Below, one piece after another: positions 23,556 to 29,994 of a stretch of DNA of 29,994 nucleotides. A program made the translations under genes and the position numbers. The stretch lies in assembly GCA_036566745.1 (NCBI GenBank), contig DATCVR010000087.1:1-29994 (forward strand), in the 5' to 3' direction. The stretch is from DATCVR01 sp036566745 (GTDB lineage: Bacteria; Actinomycetota; Actinomycetes; Jiangellales; Jiangellaceae). A model generated the notes under the pieces. It was not told the DNA's origin, searched no databases, and saw only the letters and a list, made by a program, of their open reading frames with translations. The first letter of the stretch is position 1. Each line of letters opens with the position of its first letter.

Positions 23556-24902
23556 TCACACGTCTCGGAATCTGTTGATCGCCTCTATGTACAGTGCTCG
23601 GGTCTCCCCGTCGCGAACGCCGAGCCCCTCGTGTGGTGCTAGGCAGAGTACTCCGACTTTGCCTTGATGGCGGTTACGGAGTACGTCGAAGGCTGCTTGC
23701 CCAGTTCGGTCGAGAGGATAGGTGCGCGAGAGCGTTGGGTGGATCGAACCTCGCGAGATCAGCCTATTGGCCTCCCACGCTTCGCGGTAGTTGGCAAAAT
23801 GTGAGCCGACCACCCTCTTGAGGTTCATCCATAAGTACCGGTTGTCGTACTCGTGGAGGTAACCGGACGTTGACGCACAAGTAACTATGGTTCCGCCTCT
23901 TCGGGCAACGAAGACACTTGCCCCAAATGTCTCGCGCCCGGGGTGCTCGAAGACGATGTCGGGGTCCTCGCCGCCGGTCAGCTCGCGGATCCGCGCTCCG
24001 AAGCGGCGCCACTCCGAGGGGTCCTGGGTGTGCTCGTCGGCCCAGAACCGGTACCCCTCGCCCGACTGCTCGCTGCGGTCGATGACCAGCTCGGCGCCCA
24101 TCCGATGACAGATCTCGGCCTTGGCGGCGCTCGAGACCACGCACACCGGCGTGGCCCCGGCGGCGAGGGCGATCTGGGTGGCGTAGGACCCGAGCCCGCC
24201 GGAGGCGCCCCAGATCAGCACGATGTCGCCGAGCTTCATCCCCGCGCCGTTGCGTGAGACGAGCTGGCGGTAGGCGGTGGAGTTCACGAGCCCGGGGCTG
24301 GCCGCCTCCTCCCAGGTGAGGTGGGCCGGCTTGGGCATCAGCTGGTTGGTCTTGACCAGCGCCAGCTCGGCCAGTCCGCCGAAGTTCGTCTCGTATCCCC
24401 AGATCCGCTGCTGCGGGTCGAGCATCGTGTCGGCGTGGCCGTCGGGCGATTCGAGCTCGACCGAGAGACAGTGGGCCACCACCTCGTCGCCGGGGTGCCA
24501 GGCGTGCACACCCGGGCCGGTGCGCAGCACGACACCCGCGAGGTCCGAGCCGACCACGTGGTACGGCAGGTCGTGGCGGGCCGCGAGGTCGTGGGTCCGG
24601 CCGTAGCGTTCGAGAAAGCTGAACGTGGGCACCGGCTCGAAGATCGAGGTCCAGACGGTGTTGTAGTTGATCGCGCTGGCCATCACCGCCACGAGGGCCT
24701 CGCCGGGCCCGAGCTCGGGGGTGGCGACCTCGTCGAGGTGCAGGGACCGGCGGGGATCCTTCTCGCCCGGCGGGACGCCGTCGAACATCGTGATCTCGTC
24801 CTTGTGGACGGTGATGCCGCGGTAGTGGTCGGGCACCGGCAGGGCGGCGATGTCGTCACGACCGGCCCGGCCGCTGAGGATGGCGTCGAGGATCTCCTGC
24901 AC
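23556..24902 (-). CDS. ccrA: Crotonyl-CoA carboxylase/reductase
   Basis: Enzyme of 448 residues that reductively carboxylates crotonyl-CoA to ethylmalonyl-CoA with NADPH and CO2. The sequence matches characterised Ccr closely, with NADPH-binding WGASGGLGSY (231-240), and the conserved runs HEYDNRYLWMNLKRVVGSHFANYREAWEAN and GKVGVLCLAPHEGLGVRD. The CO2-binding residues described for Kitasatospora Ccr correspond to Asn81, Glu171 and His368; the neighbouring Phe170 is Tyr here. The start is GTG with GGGAGG upstream. The last 125 or so codons (23556 to about 23930) use rare codons and are much lower in G+C than the rest, so the gene looks mosaic while the protein stays intact. It belongs to the ethylmalonyl-CoA pathway or to extender-unit supply. 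Confidence 0.96.
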   Translation of the reverse strand: MQEILDAILSGRAGRDDIAALPVPDHYRGITVHKDEITMFDGVPPGEKDPRRSLHLDEVATPELGPGEALVAVMASAINYNTVWTSIFEPVPTFSFLERYGRTHDLAARHDLPYHVVGSDLAGVVLRTGPGVHAWHPGDEVVAHCLSVELESPDGHADTMLDPQQRIWGYETNFGGLAELALVKTNQLMPKPAHLTWEEAASPGLVNSTAYRQLVSRNGAGMKLGDIVLIWGASGGLGSYATQIALAAGATPVCVVSSAAKAEICHRMGAELVIDRSEQSGEGYRFWADEHTQDPSEWRRFGARIRELTGGEDPDIVFEHPGRETFGASVFVARRGGTIVTCASTSGYLHEYDNRYLWMNLKRVVGSHFANYREAWEANRLISRGSIHPTLSRTYPLDRTGQAAFDVLRNRHQGKVGVLCLAPHEGLGVRDGETRALYIEAINRFRDV

Positions 24903-25010
24903 GATCGACCTCCCGCTGGTGGTGGACGCGGACGTTACCGGCGGGTAGCCGCGCCCGGAAGTCGATCCCAGTGTGACCCTTCTCTCGACCCGGCGGTGCC
25001 GCTACGGCTC

Positions 25011-25016
25011 TACGCT
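25011..25016 (+). promoter_or_regulatory. Candidate -10 box (TACGCT) for leaderless epimerase mRNA
   Basis: TACGCT ends 7 bases before the ATG at 25024, with no Shine-Dalgarno. It would drive the epimerase-thiolase-meaB operon, divergent from ccr. Confidence 0.45.
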
Positions 25017-25023
25017 GCAGGTC

Positions 25024-25455
25024 ATGAGCCTTTTCACCACCATCGACCACGTCGGGGTGGCGGTGCGCGACCTCGACGCGTCGGTGCAGTGGTACCGCGA
25101 GAACCTCGGCATGGAGGTCGTGCACGAGGAGGTCAACGACGACCAGGGCGTGCGCGAGGCGATGCTGCGGGTCGCGCCGGGCGACGACGGCCCGCTGATC
25201 CAGTTGCTGGCGCCGTCGCGCCCCGACTCGCCGATCGCGGCGTTTCTCGACCGCTCCGGGCCGGGAATCCAGCAGATCGCCTACCGGGTCGACGACATCG
25301 AGGCGGTGGCGGCGACCCTGCGCTCGCGGGGCCTGCGGGTGCTCTACGACGAGGCGCGCCGCGGCACCGGCGGGTCGCTGGTCAACTTCGTCCACCCCAA
25401 GGACGCAGGCGGCGTGCTCGTCGAACTGGTCCAGCTCTCTCGTACCGTAGGGTGA
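25024..25455 (+). CDS. mce: Methylmalonyl-CoA (and ethylmalonyl-CoA) epimerase
   Basis: VOC-fold epimerase of 143 residues that interconverts 2R and 2S isomers of methylmalonyl-CoA and often ethylmalonyl-CoA. Family signatures are IDHVGVAVRDLDASVQWY (metal ligand His9), EEVNDDQGVREAML with a base Glu, the Gln of LIQLLAP, LYDEARRGTGGS, and FVHPKDAGGVLVEL with the last metal Glu. The ligand found in the HHIA motif of Propionibacterium and Streptomyces enzymes is Gln here (GIQQIAYRVDDI); as I recall, mycobacterial homologues share this. It is the first gene of the operon with thiolase and meaB. Confidence 0.93.
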   Translation: MSLFTTIDHVGVAVRDLDASVQWYRENLGMEVVHEEVNDDQGVREAMLRVAPGDDGPLIQLLAPSRPDSPIAAFLDRSGPGIQQIAYRVDDIEAVAATLRSRGLRVLYDEARRGTGGSLVNFVHPKDAGGVLVELVQLSRTVG

Positions 25456-25481
25456 CGGGCTCGAAATCTGTGGAGGGCGTC

Positions 25482-26666
25482 ATGGCCGTGATCATCTCGG
25501 GGGCGCGGACCCCGATCGGACGACTGCTGGGCTCGCTGGCGGGCTTCTCGGCGACCGACCTGGGTGGCATCGCCATCAAGGGCGCGCTCGAGCGCTCCGG
25601 CGTGGCCCCCGACCAGGTCGACTACGTGATCATGGGCCAGGTGCTCCAGGCCGGTAGCGGGCAGATCCCGGCCCGCCAGGCCGCGGTCGCGGCGGGCATC
25701 CCGTTGTCGGTGCCCGCGCTGACGATCAACAAGGTCTGTCTGTCCGGTCTCGACGCCGTCGCCCTGGCCGCGCAGCTCATCAAGGCCGGCGAGTTCGACG
25801 TCGTGGTGGCCGGTGGCATGGAATCGATGACCAACGCCCCGCATCTCCTCACCGGCTCGCGGCAGGGGCACAAGTACGGCGACGTCACCATGCTCGACCA
25901 CATGGCCCATGACGGCCTGTGGGACGCCTTCACCGACCAGCCGATGGGCGCGCTCACCGACGCTGCCAACACCGGCGAACGCGCGTTCACCCGCGAACAG
26001 CAGGACGCCTTCAGCGCGCGGTCGCACCACCGCGCGGCGCAGGCCTGGAAGGACGGACTCTTCGACGACGAGGTGGTGCCGGTCGAGATCCCGCAGCGCA
26101 AGGGTGAGGCGGTCCGGTTCGTCAACGACGAAGGGGTGCGGGCGGACACCTCCGTCGACGTCTTGGCCCGGCTGCGTCCTGCGTTCGGGGCCGACGGCAC
26201 CATCACGGCCGGATCGTCCTCGCCGATCTCCGACGGTGCCTGTGCCGTCGTGGTCATGAGCGAGGCGAAGGCCCAGGAGCTGGGGCTGACCCCGCTGGCC
26301 CACATCGGCGCCCACGGCGTGGTGGCCGGGCCCGACTCCACCCTCCAGGGGCAGCCCGCGGCGGCGATCCGAGCCGCGTGCGCCAAGGACGGCCTCGACC
26401 CGTCCGACCTCGACGTCGTCGAGATCAACGAGGCCTTCGCCGCGGTCGGCCTCGCGGCCACGGCCGAGCTGGGCATCGACCCCGAGCGGGTCAACGTCAA
26501 CGGCGGCGCGATCGCGGTCGGCCACCCCATCGGCATGTCCGGCGCCAGGCTCGTCCTCCACCTCGCCCTCGAGCTGCGTCGCAGGGGCGGAGGTGTCGGC
26601 GCGGCCGCGCTGTGCGGCGGCGGAGGGCAGGGCGACGCGCTGATCGTGCGCGTGCCCACACCGTGA
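25482..26666 (+). CDS. Acetyl-CoA C-acetyltransferase (thiolase)
   Basis: Biosynthetic-type thiolase of 394 residues condensing two acetyl-CoA to acetoacetyl-CoA, or the reverse. Catalytic residues are Cys86 (NKVCLSGLDA), His348 (GGAIAVGHPIGMSGAR) and Cys378 (LCGGGGQGDA). The length and the ARTPIGRLLGSLAGF start are typical of AtoB/PhaA. The ATG at 25482 has GGAGG upstream. It sits 26 bases after mce and overlaps meaB (GTGA). It provides acetoacetyl-CoA for the 3-hydroxybutyryl-CoA dehydrogenase and Ccr steps. Confidence 0.96.
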   Translation: MAVIISGARTPIGRLLGSLAGFSATDLGGIAIKGALERSGVAPDQVDYVIMGQVLQAGSGQIPARQAAVAAGIPLSVPALTINKVCLSGLDAVALAAQLIKAGEFDVVVAGGMESMTNAPHLLTGSRQGHKYGDVTMLDHMAHDGLWDAFTDQPMGALTDAANTGERAFTREQQDAFSARSHHRAAQAWKDGLFDDEVVPVEIPQRKGEAVRFVNDEGVRADTSVDVLARLRPAFGADGTITAGSSSPISDGACAVVVMSEAKAQELGLTPLAHIGAHGVVAGPDSTLQGQPAAAIRAACAKDGLDPSDLDVVEINEAFAAVGLAATAELGIDPERVNVNGGAIAVGHPIGMSGARLVLHLALELRRRGGGVGAAALCGGGGQGDALIVRVPTP

Positions 26667-27619
26667 GCCCGGCCGGCGTCGACGAACTCATCGCGCAGGC
26701 CCGCGCCGGAGCGCCGCGCGCGGTCGCCCGGCTGATCTCGCTGGTCGAGGACGCCTCGCCGCGGCTGCGTGAGGTGATGACGGCGCTGACGCCGCATGCC
26801 GGGCGCGCGATGGTGGTCGGCATCACCGGCTCGCCCGGCGTCGGCAAGTCGACCACCACCTCCGCGCTCGTCTCGGTCTTCCGCGACCAGGGCCGCCGGG
26901 TGGGTGTGCTGGCGGTCGATCCGTCGTCGCCGTTCTCCGGGGGCGCGCTGCTGGGCGACCGGATCCGGATGCAGGAGCACGCCACCGACCCCGGGGTATA
27001 CATCCGCTCGATGGCCACGCGCGGGCACCTGGGCGGGCTGTCGTGGGCCACGCCGCAGGCCGTACGCGTGCTCGACGCCGCGGGCTGCGACATCGTCCTG
27101 GTCGAGACGGTGGGCGTCGGGCAGTCCGAGGTCGAGGTGGCCGCGCTGGCCGACACCACGGTCGTCCTGCTGGCGCCGGGTCTTGGCGACGGCATCCAGG
27201 CCGCGAAGGCCGGCATCCTCGAGGTCGGCGACGTCTTCGTGGTCAACAAGGCCGACCGGGACGGTGCCGATCAGGTCGTGCGTGATCTTCGCGGCACCGT
27301 CCGCATGGTGGAGCGGGCGCCGGGCGACTGGCGCGAGCCGATCGTCCGCACGGTCGCGTACCGGGGCGAGGGCATCACCGAGGTCGTCGAGGCGATCGAC
27401 AAGCATCGCGCCTGGTCAGAGGGGAGTGGTGAGCTCGATCGGCGGCGGCTGCGACGGGTCCGGGACGAGATCGAGGCGATCGCTTTGACCGATGTGCGGC
27501 AGCGCTTCGGTGGCCTCCACGGCGACTCGCGGCTCGACTCGCTGGCCCAGAGGGTTCTCGCGGGCGCTCTGGACCCGTACTCTGCTGCTGATGAGATCAT
27601 TGCGACGACGCACCCCTGA
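26663..27619 (+). CDS. meaB: MeaB, methylmalonyl-CoA mutase-associated GTPase chaperone
   Basis: G3E-family GTPase of 318 residues. It has a Walker A/P-loop GITGSPGVGKST (53-64), the switch region VDPSSPFSGGALLGDRIRM, VETVGVGQSEVEVA, the base-specificity motif NKAD, and a C-terminal dimerisation arm. MeaB proteins guard and reactivate B12-dependent acyl-CoA mutases, gating cofactor loading by GTP hydrolysis. The mutase subunits are not in this window. The GTG start overlaps the thiolase stop by 4 bases. The C-terminal part is slightly less GC-rich but keeps family sequence. Confidence 0.95.
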   Translation: MSPAGVDELIAQARAGAPRAVARLISLVEDASPRLREVMTALTPHAGRAMVVGITGSPGVGKSTTTSALVSVFRDQGRRVGVLAVDPSSPFSGGALLGDRIRMQEHATDPGVYIRSMATRGHLGGLSWATPQAVRVLDAAGCDIVLVETVGVGQSEVEVAALADTTVVLLAPGLGDGIQAAKAGILEVGDVFVVNKADRDGADQVVRDLRGTVRMVERAPGDWREPIVRTVAYRGEGITEVVEAIDKHRAWSEGSGELDRRRLRRVRDEIEAIALTDVRQRFGGLHGDSRLDSLAQRVLAGALDPYSAADEIIATTHP

Positions 27620-27644
27620 CCGATCGCGCCACCAAGATCGGCGT

Positions 27645-27668
27645 GGCGCCGAGACACCGTCTCGCGCC
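27645..27668 (+). terminator. Candidate hairpin terminator after meaB
   Basis: GGCG-C-CGAGAC (27645-27655) pairs with GTCTCG-CGCC (27659-27668): ten base pairs with one bulged C and a 3-base loop, 26 bases after the meaB stop. There is no T tract, so it may be partial. Confidence 0.45.
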
Positions 27669-27736
27669 GTGGGGTACAACCTCGTGGTGGCTGACCGAGG
27701 CTCTGACGACAGGGCCGCGACTGGAAGGATCGAGCG

Positions 27737-27889
27737 ATGAAGAAGGTGCTCATCATCGCGAGCATCGCCTTCGTGGTGTATTTCCTGATCACGGAGCCGG
27801 AAGGGATGGCCGACATCCTCGGCAACATCGGTTCGGGAATCGGTGACTTCTTCGAAGGCGTCATCACCTTCTTCACCGAGCTCTTCTGA
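27737..27889 (+). CDS. Small single-pass membrane protein (50 residues)
   Basis: MKKVLIIASIAFVVYFLIT forms a membrane helix with a basic start. Then comes a Gly-spaced amphipathic stretch (ILGNIGSGIGDFFEGVITFF) ending in TELF. The gene has AAGGA 10 bases before the ATG and is followed after 12 bases by the PH-domain membrane protein. I recall similar small proteins beside PH-domain genes in other actinobacteria, but no function. The second, glycine-zipper-like helix could lie on or insert into the membrane or oligomerise. Confidence 0.75.
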   Translation: MKKVLIIASIAFVVYFLITEPEGMADILGNIGSGIGDFFEGVITFFTELF

Positions 27890-27901
27890 TCGGCCGTCCT
27901 G

Positions 27902-28600
27902 ATGCGGACGCCCAAGACCTTCCTCGACGCCCTCACCGACAGGTTCGTGCGTTGGCTCGACCGGGTCGCCGAGGACGGTCTGATGCGCATGTCCTGGTGG
28001 CGGGTGAAGTCGTGGTTCGGGCACCGGATGGTCGAGCGCAAGCTGGTCGTGGGCGAAGAGGTCATCGTCGACGTCCAGCACAGCAAGATCCTCATGGTGC
28101 CCTACATCCTCGTCGGGCTCGTCGGAGTTGTGCTGGCGATCGTGTGGCTGCCCTTCGTCCCCGAGAACTTCGCGTTCATCGCGGTGCTCGTCGTGGTGGG
28201 GTTGATCGGCTACGCGCTCTTCAAGCTGCTCTACATCGCTCGCGACCGGTTCGTGGTCACCGATTCGAGGGTGTTCCGGGTGTGGGGTCTGTTCACCCTG
28301 AACGAGGCCGAGATGGAGATCGTCCGGCTGCTCGACGTCACGGTGGTCCGGCCCTGGTATCTCCGGATGTTCAAGTCCGGCCACCTGGTGCTGGAGAACG
28401 CCGCGCAGGAGCAGGGCATCCGCGACATCCGGTTCATCCCGCGGCCTGAGGACTGCGCGCTGCTCATCCACCGCCGCCGGCGGGTCATGAGCGGCCTGGG
28501 GCCGTCCGAGCCGCCGCCCGAGGAAGAGCCCAAGCCGGCCAACCGGCGTCGGCCCGATCACCCACGTTCGCCGGGCCCGGTCACGGCCCGGCGGCGCTGA
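27902..28600 (+). CDS. PH-domain (bPH2-like) membrane protein
   Basis: Protein of 232 residues. An N-terminal cytoplasmic stretch with beta-rich ERKLVVGEEVIVDVQHSK is followed by two membrane helices (about 63-111) and then a bacterial PH-like domain (DRFVVTDSRVFRVWGLFTLNEAEMEI to about 183). The C terminus is a Pro/Arg-rich disordered tail (PPPEEEPKPANRRRPDHP). This two-helix-plus-PH arrangement occurs in many actinobacterial proteins of unknown role, probably envelope-linked. It follows the small membrane protein by 12 bases and precedes the MarR gene by 11, so all three may be one transcript. Confidence 0.85.
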   Translation: MRTPKTFLDALTDRFVRWLDRVAEDGLMRMSWWRVKSWFGHRMVERKLVVGEEVIVDVQHSKILMVPYILVGLVGVVLAIVWLPFVPENFAFIAVLVVVGLIGYALFKLLYIARDRFVVTDSRVFRVWGLFTLNEAEMEIVRLLDVTVVRPWYLRMFKSGHLVLENAAQEQGIRDIRFIPRPEDCALLIHRRRRVMSGLGPSEPPPEEEPKPANRRRPDHPRSPGPVTARRR

Positions 28601-28611
28601 GGTCGCCGCTC

Positions 28612-29118
28612 GTGTCCCAGCCTCTCGACCTCGGCTTCGACCCCATCGAACGTGCGGCCTCGATCTGGCGTGACCGGTTCGGGCCGTCCGAGGCGATGGC
28701 GGCGGCCACCTCGGTCATGCGCGTCCAGCAGCTCCTCCTCGCCGAGTTCGACCGGATCTGCCGGCCCTACGGCCTGACCTTCGCCCGGTACGAAGCCCTG
28801 GTGCTGCTCAGCTTCAGCCGCACGGGCGCGCTGCCGATGGTCAAGATCGGCGAGCGGCTCATGGTCCATCCCACCAGCGTCACCAACACCATCCAGCGCC
28901 TCGAGTCGGCCGGGTTCGTCACCCGCGAGCCGAACCCTCGCGACGGGCGCGGCACGCTTGCTCGCATCACCGAGATGGGGCAGTCGGCGGTGAAGAAGGT
29001 CACGGCCGAGCTCATGGACGCCGAGTTCGGCATGCAGGCCCTGGACGATCCCGAGCGTGAGGCGTTGTTCGAGCTGCTGCGCGGGCTACGCGTCGGAGCC
29101 GGCGACTTCCGCGACTGA
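28612..29118 (+). CDS. MarR-family transcriptional regulator
   Basis: Protein of 168 residues with a winged helix at about 65-135: ARYEALVLLSFSRTGALPMVKIGERLMVHPTSVTNTIQRLESAGFVTREPNPRDGRGTLARIT. The wing carries the conserved Asp-x-Arg (PRDGR). It starts at GTG, 11 bases after the PH gene, with GAGG upstream. The last 33 bases overlap the end of the convergent TetR gene. Ligand and targets are not readable. Confidence 0.92.
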   Translation: MSQPLDLGFDPIERAASIWRDRFGPSEAMAAATSVMRVQQLLLAEFDRICRPYGLTFARYEALVLLSFSRTGALPMVKIGERLMVHPTSVTNTIQRLESAGFVTREPNPRDGRGTLARITEMGQSAVKKVTAELMDAEFGMQALDDPEREALFELLRGLRVGAGDFRD

Positions 29119-29763
29119 CCGGTCAGCGTTCGCGTCGGCGTTCGTGTCCGGGTCGGCGTTCGTGTCCGGGTCGAATGCCAGCAGGGACGCCAGACCGGCA
29201 CTGTAGGCCTCCGAGGTCACGTCGCCGACCAGCAGGCGCTGGAGCAGGAACCCGGCCGTGAGGCTGTACAGCACGCTGGCGACCGCCTCGGCGTCGGCGT
29301 CGCGCGGCAGTGCGCCGGTGCGCTGCCACTGCCCGGCGAGGTCGGCGAAGAGCCCACGCAGCTTGCGTACGGTCGTGGCCGCCGTGTCGCCGATCTGCGG
29401 GTCGCGCAGCGCCTCCGACCACACGTTCAGGGCGATCTTGATGCGGTCGGTGCCGTCGTCGGCGAAATCGGTGACGTGCGCGGTGATCGCCTGGATGAAC
29501 TCGGTGGGTGTGGGCGGGCGCGGCTCGTCGCGCATCCTGTCGAAGAAGGCGTCGAGCATGGTGAAGATGCTCTCGGCCGTGGCCTGGACGAGCGCCTGTT
29601 TGCTGGGGAAGTAGCGGTACACCGCCCCCGCGGAGAGCCCGGCCTCGGCGAAGACGTCCTGCATCGACGTGGCGTGGAAGCCGTCGCGGGCGAAGCAGGT
29701 CCAGGCTGCCTGCAGGATCTGGTCGCGGCGTGCGGCGAGATGGGCTTCGGAGACGCGAGGCAT
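29086..29763 (-). CDS. TetR-family regulator with Asp/Asn/Ala-rich tail
   Basis: Protein of 225 residues. The helix-turn-helix (about 10-56) is RRDQILQAAWTCFARDGFHATSMQDVFAEAGLSAGAVYRYFPSKQAL. The ligand domain is of the AcrR/TetR_C_6 sort. The C-terminal tail repeats DPDTNADPDTNADANAD, encoded by an 18-base tandem repeat, and then overlaps the MarR gene. It probably represses itself and the divergent membrane-protein gene through the 29779-29790 and 29825-29846 sites. No Shine-Dalgarno is seen; a TATGAT box (29774-29769) 5 bases before the ATG suggests a leaderless mRNA. Confidence 0.9.
   Translation of the reverse strand: MPRVSEAHLAARRDQILQAAWTCFARDGFHATSMQDVFAEAGLSAGAVYRYFPSKQALVQATAESIFTMLDAFFDRMRDEPRPPTPTEFIQAITAHVTDFADDGTDRIKIALNVWSEALRDPQIGDTAATTVRKLRGLFADLAGQWQRTGALPRDADAEAVASVLYSLTAGFLLQRLLVGDVTSEAYSAGLASLLAFDPDTNADPDTNADANADRSVAEVAGSDA
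29134..29169. repeat. 18-base perfect tandem repeat (two copies) in TetR tail
   Basis: GTCGGCGTTCGTGTCCGG occurs at 29134-29151 and again at 29152-29169, with a degenerate partial copy just before. It encodes the DPDTNA repeats and is in frame, so slippage would change tail length without breaking the gene. Confidence 0.85.
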
Positions 29764-29778
29764 GAGCCATCATAAAAC

Positions 29779-29790
29779 GAACGCCCGTTC
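29779..29790. promoter_or_regulatory. Probable TetR operator 1
   Basis: GAACGCCCGTTC, 5-base perfect arms GAACG/CGTTC around CC, flanked by A-rich and T-rich sequence. It sits immediately before the TTGACA -35 hexamer and just upstream of the TetR -10 box, so binding could block both divergent promoters. Confidence 0.55.
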
Positions 29791-29819
29791 TTGACACAAC
29801 CCACGCAGCCCGGAATGCT
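29791..29819 (+). promoter_or_regulatory. Candidate promoter for the partial membrane-protein gene
   Basis: Perfect -35 TTGACA at 29791-29796. A weak -10 (AATGCT, 29814-29819) follows at 17-base spacing. Transcription would start near 29826, inside operator 2. Confidence 0.5.
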
Positions 29820-29824
29820 GGGGC

Positions 29825-29846
29825 AAAAGAACGGACATTCGCTTTT
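29825..29846. promoter_or_regulatory. Probable TetR operator 2
   Basis: Imperfect palindrome with arms AAAAG (29825-29829) and CTTTT (29842-29846), and inner GAACG and CATTCG resembling operator 1. It lies over the expected transcription start and just before the GAGGAG ribosome-binding site. Confidence 0.55.
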
Positions 29847-29858
29847 GAGGAGAGCGTC

Positions 29859-29994
29859 ATGACTGAGAACGAGCGCCCGGCCGGCACTGGCTGGGCGAGG
29901 ATCGTGGGCGTCGCACTGGGACTGTCGCTCCTCGTCGGGGTTCTGGTGACCGCGTTCGCCTGGCCGGCCGCGAACACCGAACCGCGAGACGTCC
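29859..29994 (+). CDS. Membrane protein start (YhgE/Pip or DUF3533-like), partial
   Basis: Forty-five codons are visible, open to the window edge. After a short polar head a strong membrane helix (IVGVALGLSLLVGVLVTAFAW) leads to PAANTEPRDV. The helix followed by a short N-TEPRDV-type segment is how YhgE/Pip- or ABC-2-like actinobacterial membrane exporters begin, with a large external domain next. Only the start is here, so the family is a guess. GAGGAG lies 6 bases before the ATG. The divergent TetR and two operator-like sites suggest a regulated efflux or envelope protein. Confidence 0.65.
   Translation, partial: MTENERPAGTGWARIVGVALGLSLLVGVLVTAFAWPAANTEPRDV

Noticed and set aside
22372..23667. 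431-codon plus-strand frame with Leu/Gly-rich repeats opposite the filament gene
   Set aside because: The apparent repeats are the mirror image of coiled-coil heptad codons; there is no plausible start or family.
25622..27406. 594-codon minus-strand open frame opposite thiolase and meaB
   Set aside because: Shadow of two well-conserved genes; translation is low complexity.

Overview
The window is about 30 kb of GC-rich, tightly packed actinobacterial chromosome. Evidence for this is the G/C-rich third codon positions, frequent GTG starts, 4-base stop/start overlaps (ATGA, GTGA), a FilP-type coiled-coil gene beside acyl-CoA genes, and several promoters whose -10 box sits 5-7 bases before the start codon (leaderless mRNAs). 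The gene content fits a Nocardioides/Aeromicrobium-like member of the Propionibacteriales, but that placement is inference. I see no rRNA, tRNA, CRISPR array, insertion sequence or phage.

Layout. 100-1503: dihydrolipoyl dehydrogenase, closed by a strong hairpin. 1576-4938: a small accessory stretch with a VOC protein, a YezG-like orphan immunity protein, a 67-base broken copy of part of lpd, a compositionally foreign histidine/phenylalanine ammonia-lyase-like gene whose MIO triad is changed, and an LRV-repeat protein. 4961-9709: an MFS exporter and an AroE-like dehydrogenase, divergent from an M48 membrane peptidase, then a duplicated membrane protein. 9817-12243: a tandem (two-domain) 3-hydroxyacyl-CoA dehydrogenase followed by a GNAT-like protein. 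12247-15868: DUF1761 protein, MMPL transporter, divergent TetR and a small zinc-ribbon protein. 15879-21394: an envelope module of MacB-type ABC transporter, adaptor with a peptidoglycan-binding domain and a four-cysteine lipoprotein, divergent from an OmpR-type response regulator and histidine kinase. 21446-23517: alpha/beta hydrolase convergent with and overlapping a FilP-like filament protein. 23556-27619: crotonyl-CoA carboxylase/reductase, methylmalonyl-CoA epimerase, acetyl-CoA acetyltransferase and MeaB. 27737-29994: a small membrane protein with a PH-domain membrane protein, MarR, TetR, and the start of a membrane protein divergent from the TetR.

How they work together. Thiolase, 3-hydroxyacyl-CoA dehydrogenase, Ccr, epimerase and MeaB are parts of the route from acetyl-CoA through crotonyl-CoA and ethylmalonyl-/methylmalonyl-CoA to the B12 mutase. 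The crotonase and the mutases themselves are not in the window. The ABC/adaptor/lipoprotein operon and the divergent two-component operon look like one self-contained envelope-stress or export unit. The intergenic region between them carries an 11-base-period direct repeat typical of OmpR-family sites.

Most notable observations: the ammonia-lyase homologue with Gly-Thr-Gly in place of Ala-Ser-Gly and Ser in place of the active-site Asn; the 64/68-identical broken lpd copy just upstream of it; the abrupt composition and codon switch inside ccr; the AroE-like protein lacking both shikimate-binding serines; and the two-domain dehydrogenase whose halves differ at the cofactor-selecting residue.
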